Assembly (NCBI RefSeq): GCF_032716425.1 | Contig: NZ_CP090420.1 | Span: 248,001-312,000 of the forward strand | Source: Pseudoalteromonas sp. N1230-9 | GTDB taxonomy: Bacteria > Pseudomonadota > Gammaproteobacteria > Enterobacterales > Alteromonadaceae | Reading direction: 5' to 3' | DNA: 64,000 nt | Part shown: positions 27,821 through 38,221 of the stretch, one piece after another | How the letters are laid out: each line of letters begins with the position of its first letter | Position numbering within the stretch: the first letter of the stretch is position 1 | Notes under the pieces: model-generated | Databases searched by the model: none | Told to the model about the DNA's origin: nothing | What the model saw: the letters and a program-made list of their open reading frames with translations, nothing else | Translations under genes and position numbers: made by a program

Positions 27821-30800
27821 ATGTTTAATTTATTAATCGAGGCGGTGATAAAGAACCGTCTACTGGTGGTACTGGCCTTGCTTACAGCGATTGCGGTGAG
27901 TGTATTTATGATCCCAAAGCTCAATCTAGATGCGTTTCCCGATGTGACGAATGTGCAAGTTGCGGTAAATACCGAAGCGCCAGGGCTCGCGGCTGAAGAA
28001 GTTGAGCAATTGATCACATACCCGATAGAAGCGGTTATGTATGCACTGCCCGATGTAGAGCAGGTTCGTTCTATTTCTAAAACGGGGCTATCGGGCGTCA
28101 CTGTGGTGTTTAAAGAAAGTGTTGATATTTACTTTGCTAGGCAACTGGTTTTTGAACGTTTGCAATCTGCTAAAGAGTTGATACCAGATGGTGTGGGTAT
28201 GCCAACAATGGGCCCTAACACATCAGGGCTTGGACAAGTCTATCAGTATTTACTTGAAGCAAAGCCAGATGCAAACATAGATAGCATGGCACTGCGTAGT
28301 TTAAATGATTGGGTGGTTAAATTACTTATATTACCCATTGATGGTGTGACCGATATTCTGTCATTTGGCGGTGAGGTAAAGCAGTATCAAGTAAATTTAA
28401 ACCCCAATAAGTTATTAGCTTATGACTTAACACAACAAGATGTTAGTAACGCACTAGATGCTAACAACTCTAATGTGGGTGGCTGGTATATGAACCGTGG
28501 TCAAGAGCAGCTTGTTATCCGAGGTACAGGTTGGTTTACCCCAGGGGAAAAAGGGCTTAGTGAGATTGCGCAAACGCCTATCAAAACCATTGATGGTACG
28601 GTCGTTAAAGTGGCCGATGTTGCGAATGTTGAGCTTGGCAGTGAAATTCGTCAAGGTGCTGTCACCTTATCTAAACGAAATGATCAAGGCGAAATAGTCA
28701 ATCGTGGTGAAGTGGTTACTGGTATCGTGCTAAAGCGAATGGGCGCAAATACCAAGCAAACAATTGATGGCATCAACGCGCGTATCGAGATGATAAATCA
28801 AGCACTGCCAAAGGGGGTTGAATTTAAAGCAATTTACGACCAAGCAGAGCTTATAAGCCAAGCGGTACAAACCGTTATTGATGCACTGCTTTTAGCTTTT
28901 GTATTTATTATCATAGTATTAGCGCTATTTTTGTTAGATTTAAGAGCAACATTTTTGGTGTTATTGTCGATCCCTATTTCGATAGGATTAGCACTGAGTG
29001 TCATGGCATGGCTTGGATTATCGGCAAACTTAATGTCGTTAGGTGGTATTGCTGTTGCCATCGGTATGCTGGTAGATGGCTCAGTGGTGATGGTTGAGAA
29101 TGTATTTAGGCATTTAGGGCTAAAGCATAATCAACATAAGCCTTCTTCACAGCTGGTTGCTATTGCTGCAAAAGAAGTGGCACGGCCTATCTTTTTTGCC
29201 TCTTTGATCATTTTAACGGTATTTTTACCGCTGTTTAGCTTTGAAGGCGTTGAGGCGAAGTTATTTCAACCAATGGCAGTGAGCATCATGTTAGCAATTA
29301 TTAGTGCTGTGATCGTTGCCTTGGTTGTGGTGCCAGCTCTGTGTGTGTACCTATTTACTAAGGGCGTGACAGTAAAACAGAGTATTCTGTTAAAACCTAT
29401 CGATATGCTTTATCAACGGGCTTTACAAAAAGCATTGCAGGCTAAGCGCAGCGTTTTAGCTATAGCAGGGTTATTACTGATTGTAGCGGCCGTTATGCTA
29501 CCAAGGCTGGGTACTGAATTTGTGCCAGAGCTTGAAGAAGGCACTATTAATCTACGTGTGACACTTGCTCCCTCTGCAAGTCTTGATACGGCAATCTCAG
29601 TTGCGCCAAAGCTTGAAGCCATGTTGCTTGAATTTAGTGAGGTTGAATATGCGCTAAGCCGAATCGGTCGTGCTGAAGTGGGGGGCGATCCTGAACCGGT
29701 TAACAATATTGAAATCTATTTAGGCTTAAAACCCCATGAACAATGGGTAAATGCGAAAACGCGTGTTGAATTGCAACAGCTAATGGAAGCCAAGCTTGAG
29801 CAATTCCCTGGACTTTTGTTCAATTTTTCACAGCCTATAGCTACCCGAGTAGATGAGCTTTTATCGGGTGTTAAAGCGCAATTGGCAATTAAGTTGTTCG
29901 GTAGTGACTTGGCGGTGTTGAGTGAAAAAGGCCAACAAATTGAGCAGCTAGTTCAACAAATACCTGGCGCTAAAGATGTCGCGATGGAGCAAATAGGCGG
30001 TGAAGCACAGCTCATAGTCAAACCCAACCGTTTAGCATTATCGCGCTTTGGTTTATCGGTGGCTGATTTAATGAATGTGGTTCAGCATGGTATTGGTGGG
30101 CAATCGACAGGGCAAATCATCAATGCTAATGAGCGTTATGATATTTATGTGCGTATAGCAAAAAGCTATCGCCAAAACCCAGATGTGATTGCTGATCTTC
30201 GACTGCGAACCCCTGCGGGTGCCATTGTAAGGGTGGGGGATGTAGCCGATGTACAGATTGAATCTGGCGCTCCACAAGTTCGTCGTGATGATGTTCAAAG
30301 GCGGGTGGTTATTCAAGCAAATGTGCAGGGGCGAGATATGGGCTCTGTGGTTGCTGATATACGCGCTGCCATTGCTGATAAAATGCAGCTGCCAAGTGGT
30401 TACAGTGTGGCTATTGGCGGCCAGTTCGAAAACCAGCAACGGGCACAACAGCGGCTGATGATTGTAGTGCCTGTGGCATTGCTACTCATTGCATTATTGC
30501 TTTATTTTGCATTTAGTAACTTATCGCAAGTGTTGCTAATTTTAGTTAATGTTCCTCTAGCTGTGATTGGTGGGGTGATAGCATTATATGTTTCTGGGCA
30601 ATATTTATCAGTGCCTAGTTCCGTTGGTTTCATTACCTTATTTGGCGTTGCGGTATTGAATGGTGTAGTGATGGTTGAAAGCATTAACCATCGAGTTAGT
30701 GCTGGCGATAGCAAAGATAAAGCGGTATTTGAAGGCGCTGTTTCAAGGCTTAGACCTGTACTCATGACCGCGCTCACTTCAATGCTGGGGCTTATTCCGA

Positions 30801-30931
30801 TGCTGCTCAGTACCGGAATAGGGGCTGAAATACAAAAGCCCCTCGCTACCGTTATTGTTGGCGGTTTGGTCAGTGCAACCTTTTTAACTTTATTTGTACT
30901 TCCGGTACTTTATAAGTCGATGAGTAAGTAA
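27821..30931 (+). CDS. Heavy-metal RND pump (CzcA/CusA family)
   Basis: 1036 residues with 12 helices and two large periplasmic loops. The start MFNLLIEAVIKNRLLVVLA and the DAFPDVTNVQVAVNTEAPG segment are typical of the heavy-metal efflux (HME) class. In helix IV the signature reads AIGMLVDGSVVMVEN: the CzcA DFG aspartate is replaced by A, as in CusA, but the later DG is CzcA-like. Metal choice is therefore uncertain; the CDF neighbour favours Zn/Cd/Co. A hairpin terminator follows. Confidence 0.93.
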   Translation: MFNLLIEAVIKNRLLVVLALLTAIAVSVFMIPKLNLDAFPDVTNVQVAVNTEAPGLAAEEVEQLITYPIEAVMYALPDVEQVRSISKTGLSGVTVVFKESVDIYFARQLVFERLQSAKELIPDGVGMPTMGPNTSGLGQVYQYLLEAKPDANIDSMALRSLNDWVVKLLILPIDGVTDILSFGGEVKQYQVNLNPNKLLAYDLTQQDVSNALDANNSNVGGWYMNRGQEQLVIRGTGWFTPGEKGLSEIAQTPIKTIDGTVVKVADVANVELGSEIRQGAVTLSKRNDQGEIVNRGEVVTGIVLKRMGANTKQTIDGINARIEMINQALPKGVEFKAIYDQAELISQAVQTVIDALLLAFVFIIIVLALFLLDLRATFLVLLSIPISIGLALSVMAWLGLSANLMSLGGIAVAIGMLVDGSVVMVENVFRHLGLKHNQHKPSSQLVAIAAKEVARPIFFASLIILTVFLPLFSFEGVEAKLFQPMAVSIMLAIISAVIVALVVVPALCVYLFTKGVTVKQSILLKPIDMLYQRALQKALQAKRSVLAIAGLLLIVAAVMLPRLGTEFVPELEEGTINLRVTLAPSASLDTAISVAPKLEAMLLEFSEVEYALSRIGRAEVGGDPEPVNNIEIYLGLKPHEQWVNAKTRVELQQLMEAKLEQFPGLLFNFSQPIATRVDELLSGVKAQLAIKLFGSDLAVLSEKGQQIEQLVQQIPGAKDVAMEQIGGEAQLIVKPNRLALSRFGLSVADLMNVVQHGIGGQSTGQIINANERYDIYVRIAKSYRQNPDVIADLRLRTPAGAIVRVGDVADVQIESGAPQVRRDDVQRRVVIQANVQGRDMGSVVADIRAAIADKMQLPSGYSVAIGGQFENQQRAQQRLMIVVPVALLLIALLLYFAFSNLSQVLLILVNVPLAVIGGVIALYVSGQYLSVPSSVGFITLFGVAVLNGVVMVESINHRVSAGDSKDKAVFEGAVSRLRPVLMTALTSMLGLIPMLLSTGIGAEIQKPLATVIVGGLVSATFLTLFVLPVLYKSMSK

Positions 30932-30940
30932 AAATAAAGC

Positions 30941-30972
30941 AAAATGGGGCTAACTTTTAGTTGCCCCATTTT
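30941..30972 (+). terminator. Terminator of RND operon
   Basis: AAAATGGGGC / GCCCCATTTT arms (10 bp) with a 12-base loop and further T, 10 bases after the pump stop. Intrinsic terminator. Confidence 0.9.
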
Positions 30973-31063
30973 TAATGCACTGTATTTCTGTAAAGGGCGT
31001 TTACACTATGCTGAAGCCCTTATAAAATGGGCGTTACAATAATGATGTAAAAAGGAATACAGA

Positions 31064-31549
31064 GTGAGTAACGCAATTACAATTCGTCCAGCAGTAGCAA
31101 GTGATGCTGCAACAATCCTACATTTTATTACCGAGCTCGCTATCTACGAAAAAGAGCCTGACGCAGTTAAAACAGACGAACAAGCTATTTTAAAAACGTT
31201 ATTCAGTGAAGGTGCAACGGCGCACAGTGTTATTTGTTTAGATGGGGACACACCTATTGGCTTTGCAGTGTATTTTTATAATTACTCAACGTGGCTTGGC
31301 AAAAATGGTTTGTATTTAGAAGATCTTTACGTCAGTGCAGATAGCCGTGGTAAAGGTGCGGGTAAGCAGATTATGCAATACCTAGCTAAGCAAGCTCTTG
31401 AAAAAGACTGTGGTCGCTTTGAGTGGGTGGTACTTGATTGGAATAAACCAGCCATTGATTTTTACGACAGCATTGGTGCTAAACCACAAAACGAATGGAT
31501 TATCTACCGCTTAACAGGTCAAGAGCTGATTGATTTTGCGCATCAGTAA
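31064..31549 (+). CDS. GNAT acetyltransferase (diamine/SSAT-like)
   Basis: 161 residues from a GTG start with AAGGAA upstream. The acetyl-CoA motif V/R-x-x-R-G-x-G reads DLYVSADSRGKGAGKQIM, and LYLEDLYV and FYDSIGAKP are typical of the SSAT/diamine acetyltransferase branch. It probably acetylates polyamines or related amines; the substrate is not certain. Confidence 0.88.
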   Translation: MSNAITIRPAVASDAATILHFITELAIYEKEPDAVKTDEQAILKTLFSEGATAHSVICLDGDTPIGFAVYFYNYSTWLGKNGLYLEDLYVSADSRGKGAGKQIMQYLAKQALEKDCGRFEWVVLDWNKPAIDFYDSIGAKPQNEWIIYRLTGQELIDFAHQ

Positions 31550-31592
31550 AAGCAACTAAGTTTAGCTGTAAAACAATAAATTAAAATATAAA

Positions 31593-31607
31593 TAAAAATC
31601 ATTTGCA
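31593..31607 (+). promoter_or_regulatory. Weak Fur-like site upstream of orf-sodA
   Basis: The site TAAAAATCATTTGCA matches Fur at about 10 of 14 arm positions, 55 bases before the downstream ATG. Support is the sodA context, where iron control is common. Confidence 0.4.
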
Positions 31608-31662
31608 TTTGGTCTTTTCTGTGTGTAGTTTAAATACACAGGTTTTAAGTGCAGGTGATTTT

Positions 31663-32169
31663 ATGACTCAAACAACATCCCACACAGCGCCAACATATCA
31701 ACCAATTGACGATGCACTTGCCCCATGGCAAAAGGCAATTTATGAAGGAAATTTATCATTTGAATGTGGGGACTTAGTTGTTGCTCGTGACCACTATACA
31801 GTCGCTGCAAATATTGCGGAGACACTAATGGCACAGTTTACGAATATACCCTACAGCGACACAGTGGCCGATTCACTATCACATTGCTTCCCGGCGTTTG
31901 TTGTTGCAACGCATAACTTAGCAGATACGTTTAAAGTGATGGGTCAACCAGAAAAAGCATGTAATTGGTTATGCCATGCTCATCAAAAGCTTAGTTTGGT
32001 GTTATGCCATCCCAATGAAAAAATACGACATCTCGTTCTGCATCATCATCACAAAACCTATTTTGAATTGGTTAAATTTGCCCAAATGTCCGCAGATTTT
32101 CCTGAATTGATCACACGCATAAATCATGTATTGAGTGATCATCCTCACAAAACACAGTTACTTCATTAA
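31663..32169 (+). CDS. Hypothetical protein cotranscribed with sodA (OrfX position)
   Basis: I chose the ATG at 31663 (GCAGGTG ribosome binding site), giving 168 residues; an upstream ATG at 31603 is less likely. Helical, TPR-like with many histidines, including a HHHH run near residue 125. No known family recognised. In pseudomonads an iron-repressed orfX lies between fumC and sodA; a comparable protein here would explain its place 15 bases before sodA. That relation is by position only. Confidence 0.7.
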   Translation: MTQTTSHTAPTYQPIDDALAPWQKAIYEGNLSFECGDLVVARDHYTVAANIAETLMAQFTNIPYSDTVADSLSHCFPAFVVATHNLADTFKVMGQPEKACNWLCHAHQKLSLVLCHPNEKIRHLVLHHHHKTYFELVKFAQMSADFPELITRINHVLSDHPHKTQLLH

Positions 32170-32184
32170 TGATAAGGAAACATG

Positions 32185-32796
32185 ATGGCTTACACATTAC
32201 CGACATTAGAATATAGCTATGAAGCACTTGAACCACATATTGATGCGAAAACGATGGAAATTCATCATACACTCCATCATCAAACTTATATCAATAAAGC
32301 TAACGCCGCATTAGAAGGCAGCCACTATAGTGAGCAGGATGCTGAAAAGTTACTTCGTACTATAGGCTCACTTCCTGAATCATTACAACAAGCGGTGCAA
32401 GAGCATGTGGGCGGTCACCATAATCATTCATTATTTTGGCAAGTGATGACACCAAACGGTGGCGGTCAGCCAAGTGGTGAATTAAATACAGCGATTGTTG
32501 AAGCATTCGGTAGCTTTGATCAGTTTAAAGAGCAATTTACCAATGCAGCGGTTAGTCGCTTTGGTAGTGGCTGGGCTTGGTTATGTGTTGATAAGAACAA
32601 CCAGCTTGTTGTTGAAAGTAGCCTAAATCAAGATAGCCCTTTGATGCATAACCACACACCTATACTGGGCCTAGATGTATGGGAACACGCCTATTATTTG
32701 AAATATCAAAATCGTCGTCCTGAATACATCGCCGCATTTTATGAGGTTATTAATTGGCCTGAAGTTGAGCGCCGTTATTTAGCAGCAACTAAATAA
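32185..32796 (+). CDS. sodA: Superoxide dismutase, Mn-type
   Basis: 203 residues (ATG at 32185; a preceding ATG at 32182 is in frame). Metal ligands lie in [24 protein letters not shown] and [12 protein letters not shown]. The residues GGHHNHS and QDSPLM are those of Mn rather than Fe enzymes. Converts superoxide to O2 and H2O2 in the cytoplasm. Confidence 0.95.
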   Translation: MAYTLPTLEYSYEALEPHIDAKTMEIHHTLHHQTYINKANAALEGSHYSEQDAEKLLRTIGSLPESLQQAVQEHVGGHHNHSLFWQVMTPNGGGQPSGELNTAIVEAFGSFDQFKEQFTNAAVSRFGSGWAWLCVDKNNQLVVESSLNQDSPLMHNHTPILGLDVWEHAYYLKYQNRRPEYIAAFYEVINWPEVERRYLAATK

Positions 32797-32887
32797 ACGT
32801 TTATCAAATAGGTTAAGGTCCGAAACTGGCTAGTCAAAAAAAATTATTCAGTTAAGCTAAGCATATTAGCGAGTAACGAGAATAATT

Positions 32888-34237
32888 ATGACTAGCCAAC
32901 AATGGCAAACAGCGAGGCAAAGCCGTGACGCTCGTTTTGACGGCGTATTTTTTGTTGCTGTTAAAAGTACGGGCATTTATTGCAGACCTATTTGCCCCGC
33001 ACCGACTGCGCAAGAAAAAAATGTTGAGTACTATCAGTACGCGCATTTAGCCGCGCAAGCTGGTTTTAGACCTTGCATACGCTGTCGTCCAGACAGTGCC
33101 CCCAATAGCCCTGCATGGTTAGGGACCAAAACCACCGCATTACGTGCTAAGCAACTCATTGATAAAGGAGAAGCCTACGATTGTGAGGTATTAGCTGATA
33201 GGCTAGGGGTGTCGAGTCGTTACTTACGTCGTTTGTTTAATCAACATTTTGGACTCTCGATCACCCAATATCGATTATTTAATCAATGCAATTTTGCCAA
33301 GCAGTTATTACAAGAAACCGATTTGTCGGTGGCAGATATCGCATTTGCATCAGGTTTTAACAGTATCCGCCGTTTTAATGATGCATTTTTGAAGCAATTA
33401 AATATTGCCCCGTCCAAGCTGCGTAAGTCAGATAAAAAGCCAAGTGCGACATTAAATTTAACACTGGCTTTTAGGCCGCCTTATAATTGGCAGGCATACC
33501 ATGGCTTTTTACAGCGCCGTTTGATTAGTGGCCTTGAATGGCTTACTGCAACGAGCTATGGTCGAACCTTTAAAGACAAACATTGCCAAGGGCAATTTAC
33601 CGCACATTTTGTTGAGCATAAAAATCACTTTAAAGTGGTCATTGATATTGATAACACCCGTTATTTACAGCAAGTGATCAACAATATTCGACGTGTGCTA
33701 GATTTAGATGCCGATACGCACACCATAGAGCTGCATTTAAATGCAGAGCTCAAAGGTGCAATGCCGCTAAGTGAAGGGCTGCGATTACCTGGGATTTGGT
33801 CAGAGTATGAAGCGGGTATTCGCGCCGTCCTTGGTCAGCAGGTAAGTGTAACGGCTGCTCATAACCTAGTAACGCAGCTTGTGAACGAGTTTAATCAGCA
33901 CAGCGACACCTCTTATTTTCCAAGCCCCGAGTGGGTCGCTAACTCAGAGCTCGACTTTTTTAAAATGCCGCAAGCACGTAAAGATGCGCTTAGGCGTTTA
34001 AGTGCTTATTGTTATCAAAACCCAGACAACCAAGAACTTGATAATTGGCTAGAACTAAAAGGTATTGGCCCATGGACAGTTAATTACGCCAAACTGCGTG
34101 GTCAAAGCCACCCTGATATTTTACTGGCTGGCGATTTAGGGGTTAAAAAAGCCCTCGCTGGAGTAAGCGAATTTGATAGCGAACGATGCGCACCTTTTCG
34201 TTCATATTTAACTTTTCAACTATGGCAGCAACTATGA
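32888..34237 (+). CDS. Ada-type regulator fused to AlkA 3-methyladenine glycosylase
   Basis: 449 residues in three parts. Residues 1-75 form the Ada zinc domain with cysteines C32, C36, C63, C66 (GIYCRPICPAP, PCIRCRPD). An AraC-type helix-turn-helix spans about 85-180. The AlkA glycosylase domain follows, with the helix-hairpin-helix LKGIGPWTVNYAKLRG and the catalytic aspartate in LLAGDLGVKK. It removes methylated bases and probably senses methyl phosphotriesters. It overlaps ogt by 4 bases. Confidence 0.93.
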   Translation: MTSQQWQTARQSRDARFDGVFFVAVKSTGIYCRPICPAPTAQEKNVEYYQYAHLAAQAGFRPCIRCRPDSAPNSPAWLGTKTTALRAKQLIDKGEAYDCEVLADRLGVSSRYLRRLFNQHFGLSITQYRLFNQCNFAKQLLQETDLSVADIAFASGFNSIRRFNDAFLKQLNIAPSKLRKSDKKPSATLNLTLAFRPPYNWQAYHGFLQRRLISGLEWLTATSYGRTFKDKHCQGQFTAHFVEHKNHFKVVIDIDNTRYLQQVINNIRRVLDLDADTHTIELHLNAELKGAMPLSEGLRLPGIWSEYEAGIRAVLGQQVSVTAAHNLVTQLVNEFNQHSDTSYFPSPEWVANSELDFFKMPQARKDALRRLSAYCYQNPDNQELDNWLELKGIGPWTVNYAKLRGQSHPDILLAGDLGVKKALAGVSEFDSERCAPFRSYLTFQLWQQL

Positions 34238-34707
34238 GCATGCAACAAGTTATTATGCCAAGCCCCATTGGCGACATTACCATTCAAAGTACTTCAAAAG
34301 GTATTAGCTATGTAGGCTTTTACCCAGTTGAAATTATGCAAACAGATAAGGTGAATGAACATACACTAACACCGATTTTAATCTGTATTAGCGAACTGAA
34401 TGAATATTTTAACGGTGAGCGTACTGCGTTTACTGTGCCGTTAGATACCAAAGGTACAGACTTTCAAAGGCAAGTTTGGCGTGCACTAATGAACGTTGAA
34501 TTTGGCGCAAGTAAGAGTTACCAAGATATTGCGCTGGCTATTAATAACCCAAAAGCAGTGCGTGCAGTAGGGGCGGCAAATGGCAAAAACCCAATCAGTA
34601 TAATTGTGCCATGCCATCGAATTATTGGCGCAAATGGTAAACTAACAGGCTACGCTGGGGGACTTAGTAGAAAAGAGTGGTTGCTTAGGCACGAAGGCAT
34701 TTTGTAA
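34234..34707 (+). CDS. ogt: Methylated-DNA-protein-cysteine methyltransferase
   Basis: Start at the ATG overlapping the upstream TGA (ATGA), 157 residues; two upstream in-frame ATGs would lie inside the previous gene. The acceptor cysteine is in IVPCHRIIG, and GAANGKNP follows the usual pattern. It transfers O6-alkyl groups from guanine to itself. Coupled translation with the AlkA gene makes an alkylation repair unit. Confidence 0.94.
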   Translation: MSMQQVIMPSPIGDITIQSTSKGISYVGFYPVEIMQTDKVNEHTLTPILICISELNEYFNGERTAFTVPLDTKGTDFQRQVWRALMNVEFGASKSYQDIALAINNPKAVRAVGAANGKNPISIIVPCHRIIGANGKLTGYAGGLSRKEWLLRHEGIL

Positions 34708-34760
34708 AAATTAAGTTTGGCTTCTACACTGGTATTAATTTACTAAATTCGTAGTTTATT

Positions 34761-35570
34761 ATGACAGTGACGTTATTTTATATTAGGTGTGTAGTAGCCA
34801 TTGCCGTGTTTGCCACATTTTATTCGCAAGCCAGAAGCATACAGACTATCAATATTTGTTATGCTGATTCTGCGAAAGCGCCACTATTTTTGAACGCTCG
34901 GAATGAAATCCCCATTTTTGCAGCGCAAACCCAATTCAATATTTTAAAACATATTGACGATAACCTAGCTAAGATAAATTTTATTTTGCACAAAAAAACA
35001 CGGCAATCTTGTATCGAAGCAATAAAAACAGGCGAAATGGATGCTCATCTAAGCGCATTTAATAACGAAAAGTTAAGCTATGCGGCTTTTCCTGTTAATA
35101 ACAATAAGCAACCTATTAGCGAATTTGCACTTACACGATTTAGCCAATGTTTACTTGGTAATAGGCGCTTTCATACCAAGTGGGAGTCGCGGGAAGTGTT
35201 TCAGCGAAAAGCGTTCTCTCTTGTTGTGCCAAATGGGTTATTTATTGGTGATGCTGCAAGTGAAGAAACATTTTTTATAGAGCATTCATTTACGCAACAA
35301 GAGGCGGTGAATCGAGTTATAGCAGGAAATGCAGATGCAACGTTAGCAATATGCGAAATCGGTAATAACACAGTTGATTTGTCTGTATACCATAAACATA
35401 AATTAGCGCCTGTATTTCCGCCGCTTAATACGACAACGGCTTATTTAGCTTTTTCAAACAGCTTTTATTCAAAACATGAAAATGTTGTTAAACTAGTGTG
35501 GCAGCAGCTAGCAAAACAACCTATTTCCTCTCATTACGCTCAACTTCTTCATCTAAACGTGACCGATTAA
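34761..35570 (+). CDS. Periplasmic solute-binding-like protein
   Basis: 269 residues with a signal peptide (about 1-24). The body resembles family 3 extracellular solute-binding proteins (TINICYADS start, AFPV and AICEIG segments). No transporter genes are adjacent, so it may be an orphan binding or sensory protein. Ligand unknown. Confidence 0.65.
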   Translation: MTVTLFYIRCVVAIAVFATFYSQARSIQTINICYADSAKAPLFLNARNEIPIFAAQTQFNILKHIDDNLAKINFILHKKTRQSCIEAIKTGEMDAHLSAFNNEKLSYAAFPVNNNKQPISEFALTRFSQCLLGNRRFHTKWESREVFQRKAFSLVVPNGLFIGDAASEETFFIEHSFTQQEAVNRVIAGNADATLAICEIGNNTVDLSVYHKHKLAPVFPPLNTTTAYLAFSNSFYSKHENVVKLVWQQLAKQPISSHYAQLLHLNVTD

Positions 35571-35657
35571 AACACTGCACTTTAAAACGCAAAGGAAAGG
35601 GTGATGTTACGGCGTGATTAAGGTAGCATATTGCGACTTTATTTTATGGGCAACCTC

Positions 35658-36242
35658 ATGGCACAGCTGTACTTTTATTATTCTGCGATGAATGCAGGAA
35701 AATCGACAACACTTTTACAATCTGCATTTAACTACCGTGAACGAGGTATGGAACCCGTTATTTTAACTGCGGCAATAGATGATCGTGCAGGGGTGGGTAA
35801 AGTGTCATCGCGAATTGGTTTACAAGCTGATGCACACATTTTTGATGCTGATAAAAACGTATTTGAATTGATTAAAACGTTGCACGCGGAGCAAAAGCGT
35901 CACTGTATTTTAGTTGACGAATGTCAGTTTTTATCAAAAGAGCAAGTTATGCAACTGACTGATGTAGTTGATGAATTAGGTATACCGGTACTTTGTTATG
36001 GCTTACGTAATGACTTTAGGGGCGAGTTGTTTAGCGGCTCACAATACCTACTTGCATGGGCAGATAAACTCATTGAGCTAAAAACGGTGTGCCATTGCGG
36101 CCGTAAAGCGAACCATGTACTGCGCACAGATGAACAGGGCAATGCAATAGCTGACGGTAATCAGGTAGAAATTGGCGGCAACGACCGCTACGTATCGGTG
36201 TGCCGCAAACATTATAAAGAAGCGTTAAACCTCGGCCGATAG
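35658..36242 (+). CDS. tdk: Thymidine kinase
   Basis: The conventional start [16 protein letters not shown] is at 35658 (194 residues); an ATG at 35631 exists upstream. The P-loop is [12 protein letters not shown], the DECQF motif holds the base Asp/Glu, and the zinc cysteines are in CHCGRKA and CRKH. Salvages thymidine to dTMP. It overlaps the convergent ltaE gene by 18 bases. Confidence 0.94.
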   Translation: MAQLYFYYSAMNAGKSTTLLQSAFNYRERGMEPVILTAAIDDRAGVGKVSSRIGLQADAHIFDADKNVFELIKTLHAEQKRHCILVDECQFLSKEQVMQLTDVVDELGIPVLCYGLRNDFRGELFSGSQYLLAWADKLIELKTVCHCGRKANHVLRTDEQGNAIADGNQVEIGGNDRYVSVCRKHYKEALNLGR

Positions 36243-37232
36243 CGCCGAAATAAAGCTATCAATATCTTGCTTAGTGACCCCTAAATGGGTTACTAAGCGC
36301 AGTGGTTTACCTGCTGAAAATAGTATGTTTTGCTTTTTTAGGGCTTTTACTACAGCGCTTAAATCGATACTTTCATCAACATTTGCGTAAACAATGTTGG
36401 TATCAATTTGAAACGATGATGTGTCAAAACCCGCTAACGCGTTTAACTGCTGTGCTAAATAAGCAGCGTTCTCGTGGTCATCAGCAAGTCGTGCTACGTG
36501 ATGCTCAAGTGCATACTGCCCTGCGGCCGCAAGCATACCCGCTTGGCGCATACCACCACCGAGCACTTTACGCCAGCGGCGCGCTTTATCTATTAATGCT
36601 TTTTTTCCTAACAAAAGTGAGCCTACAGGGGCTCCAAGCCCTTTTGATAAGCAAATAGACACCGAATCAAAATAATGTGTGATTTCTCTAATATCAACCC
36701 CTAACTTAACCGCAGCGTTGTACACACGGGCACCGTCTAAGTGCAGAGCAAGGTTATGTTTATTTACACATTCTCTTGCTTGCTTAAGGTAGCTAAGTGG
36801 GAGTACTTTGCCGCCAATAGTGTTTTCTAAGCTCAGTAGTTTGGTTTTTGCAAAGTGAAAATCATCAGCTTTAATTGCAGCCACTACTTTGTCTAAATCT
36901 ATAGTGCCATCAGTATTATTCTCAATAGGTTGCGGCTGAATAGAACCTAAAACAGCAGCACCGCCACCTTCAAATTTGTAGTTATGTGCTTGTTGACCAC
37001 AAATGTATTCGTCGCCACGTTCACAATGCGCCATCAGTGCCAGTAAATTTGCTTGTGTACCTGAGCTACAATAAAGGGCGCTTTCAAAACCATGGCGCTC
37101 AGCAGCATATTGTTCAAGCTGATTAACGCTTGGGTCGTCGCCGTAAACATCATCACCGACAGCTGCGTCATTCATAACTGCGCGCATCTGTGCTGTAGGT
37201 TTAGTTACTGTGTCTGAACGAAAGTCGATCAT
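36225..37232 (-). CDS. ltaE: Low-specificity L-threonine aldolase
   Basis: 335 residues of the PLP-dependent threonine aldolase family. [10 protein letters not shown] at the N-terminus, [11 protein letters not shown], and the PLP lysine in [12 protein letters not shown] are visible. Cleaves threonine and allo-threonine to glycine and acetaldehyde. It lies 10 bases after the rlmF stop and overlaps tdk convergently. Confidence 0.94.
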   Translation of the reverse strand: MIDFRSDTVTKPTAQMRAVMNDAAVGDDVYGDDPSVNQLEQYAAERHGFESALYCSSGTQANLLALMAHCERGDEYICGQQAHNYKFEGGGAAVLGSIQPQPIENNTDGTIDLDKVVAAIKADDFHFAKTKLLSLENTIGGKVLPLSYLKQARECVNKHNLALHLDGARVYNAAVKLGVDIREITHYFDSVSICLSKGLGAPVGSLLLGKKALIDKARRWRKVLGGGMRQAGMLAAAGQYALEHHVARLADDHENAAYLAQQLNALAGFDTSSFQIDTNIVYANVDESIDLSAVVKALKKQNILFSAGKPLRLVTHLGVTKQDIDSFISALSAEV

Positions 37233-37242
37233 CTTATTATCC

Positions 37243-38148
37243 TTATACTAGTTCGTTTAGAATGGCTTGGCGGTCGTTTTTATCAAAGTAACTCCAAGCA
37301 ATGAAGCGACTTATTTTTTGGCCTTGTGCCATTTTTATAACTTTTACATCTTTCACATCAAGTGTACTAAGCAATTTTTTTAAAGCTGGCAAGGTGTCAG
37401 ACTTAGAAACCAGTGACGTAAACCAAATACACTGCTCGGCAAACTCTTGGCTTTCAATGATCATTTTACTGATGAATTCGCGCTCACCACCTTCGCACCA
37501 GAGCTCATTTTGTCGGCCACCAAAATTAAGCACTTTTTGCGGGGCTTTGTTTAAGTTTTTCCACTTACGGTCAGTACCTTCTTTGGCCTGTTGTTCACTG
37601 GTATGAAATGGTGGGTTACATAAAGTAAGGTGAAACACATCTTTATGAGAAATAATCCCTGTAAACATTTTATTGGTATTGCTTTGCTGCTTTATGGTAA
37701 TTTTAAGTCGATTAAATTGCACAATTTGCTTTGCAATTTTAACGGATAAGGCATCGATATCTGAACCTGTAAAGTGCCAGCCATATTCGAGATTACCAGT
37801 AAGTGGATAAATCACATTTGCACCTGTTCCTACATCAAGCACTTTTACTTGTTTACCTGTTGGTATGTGCCCTTGGTTATCTTTTGCTAGTAAATCAGCT
37901 AAGTGATGAATGTAATCAACACGCCCAGGTACCGGCGGGCAAAGGTAGGTGTCGGGCAAATCCCAAAAATCGATTTTGTAATGACTTTTTAATAACGCTT
38001 GGTTGAGCGTTTTGACCGCTAATGCATTGGTGAAATCTATCGTATCAGTCCCCGTTGGCGTTTGCTTTATAAAGGCTGCTAGGGCAGGGGTATCTTTGCA
38101 TAGCAAAGTAAAGTCGTAGCCATTTAAGTGGCGATTTCGCGGATGCAT
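37243..38148 (-). CDS. rlmF: 23S rRNA (adenine-1618-N6)-methyltransferase
   Basis: An ORF begins at 38244, but the conserved MHPRNRHLNGYDF start is at 38148 (301 residues). The SAM motif is DVGTGANVIYPL and the catalytic NPPF motif reads CNPPFHTS. Modifies 23S rRNA. Accessory DNA begins just upstream of it. Confidence 0.9.
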   Translation of the reverse strand: MHPRNRHLNGYDFTLLCKDTPALAAFIKQTPTGTDTIDFTNALAVKTLNQALLKSHYKIDFWDLPDTYLCPPVPGRVDYIHHLADLLAKDNQGHIPTGKQVKVLDVGTGANVIYPLTGNLEYGWHFTGSDIDALSVKIAKQIVQFNRLKITIKQQSNTNKMFTGIISHKDVFHLTLCNPPFHTSEQQAKEGTDRKWKNLNKAPQKVLNFGGRQNELWCEGGEREFISKMIIESQEFAEQCIWFTSLVSKSDTLPALKKLLSTLDVKDVKVIKMAQGQKISRFIAWSYFDKNDRQAILNELV

Positions 38149-38221
38149 TAAGAAAAACCTATGTATTAGCCATATTAAAAGCAGATTGTAACAAATTAAT
38201 CTTGGCTCTGGCGCAGTTGCG

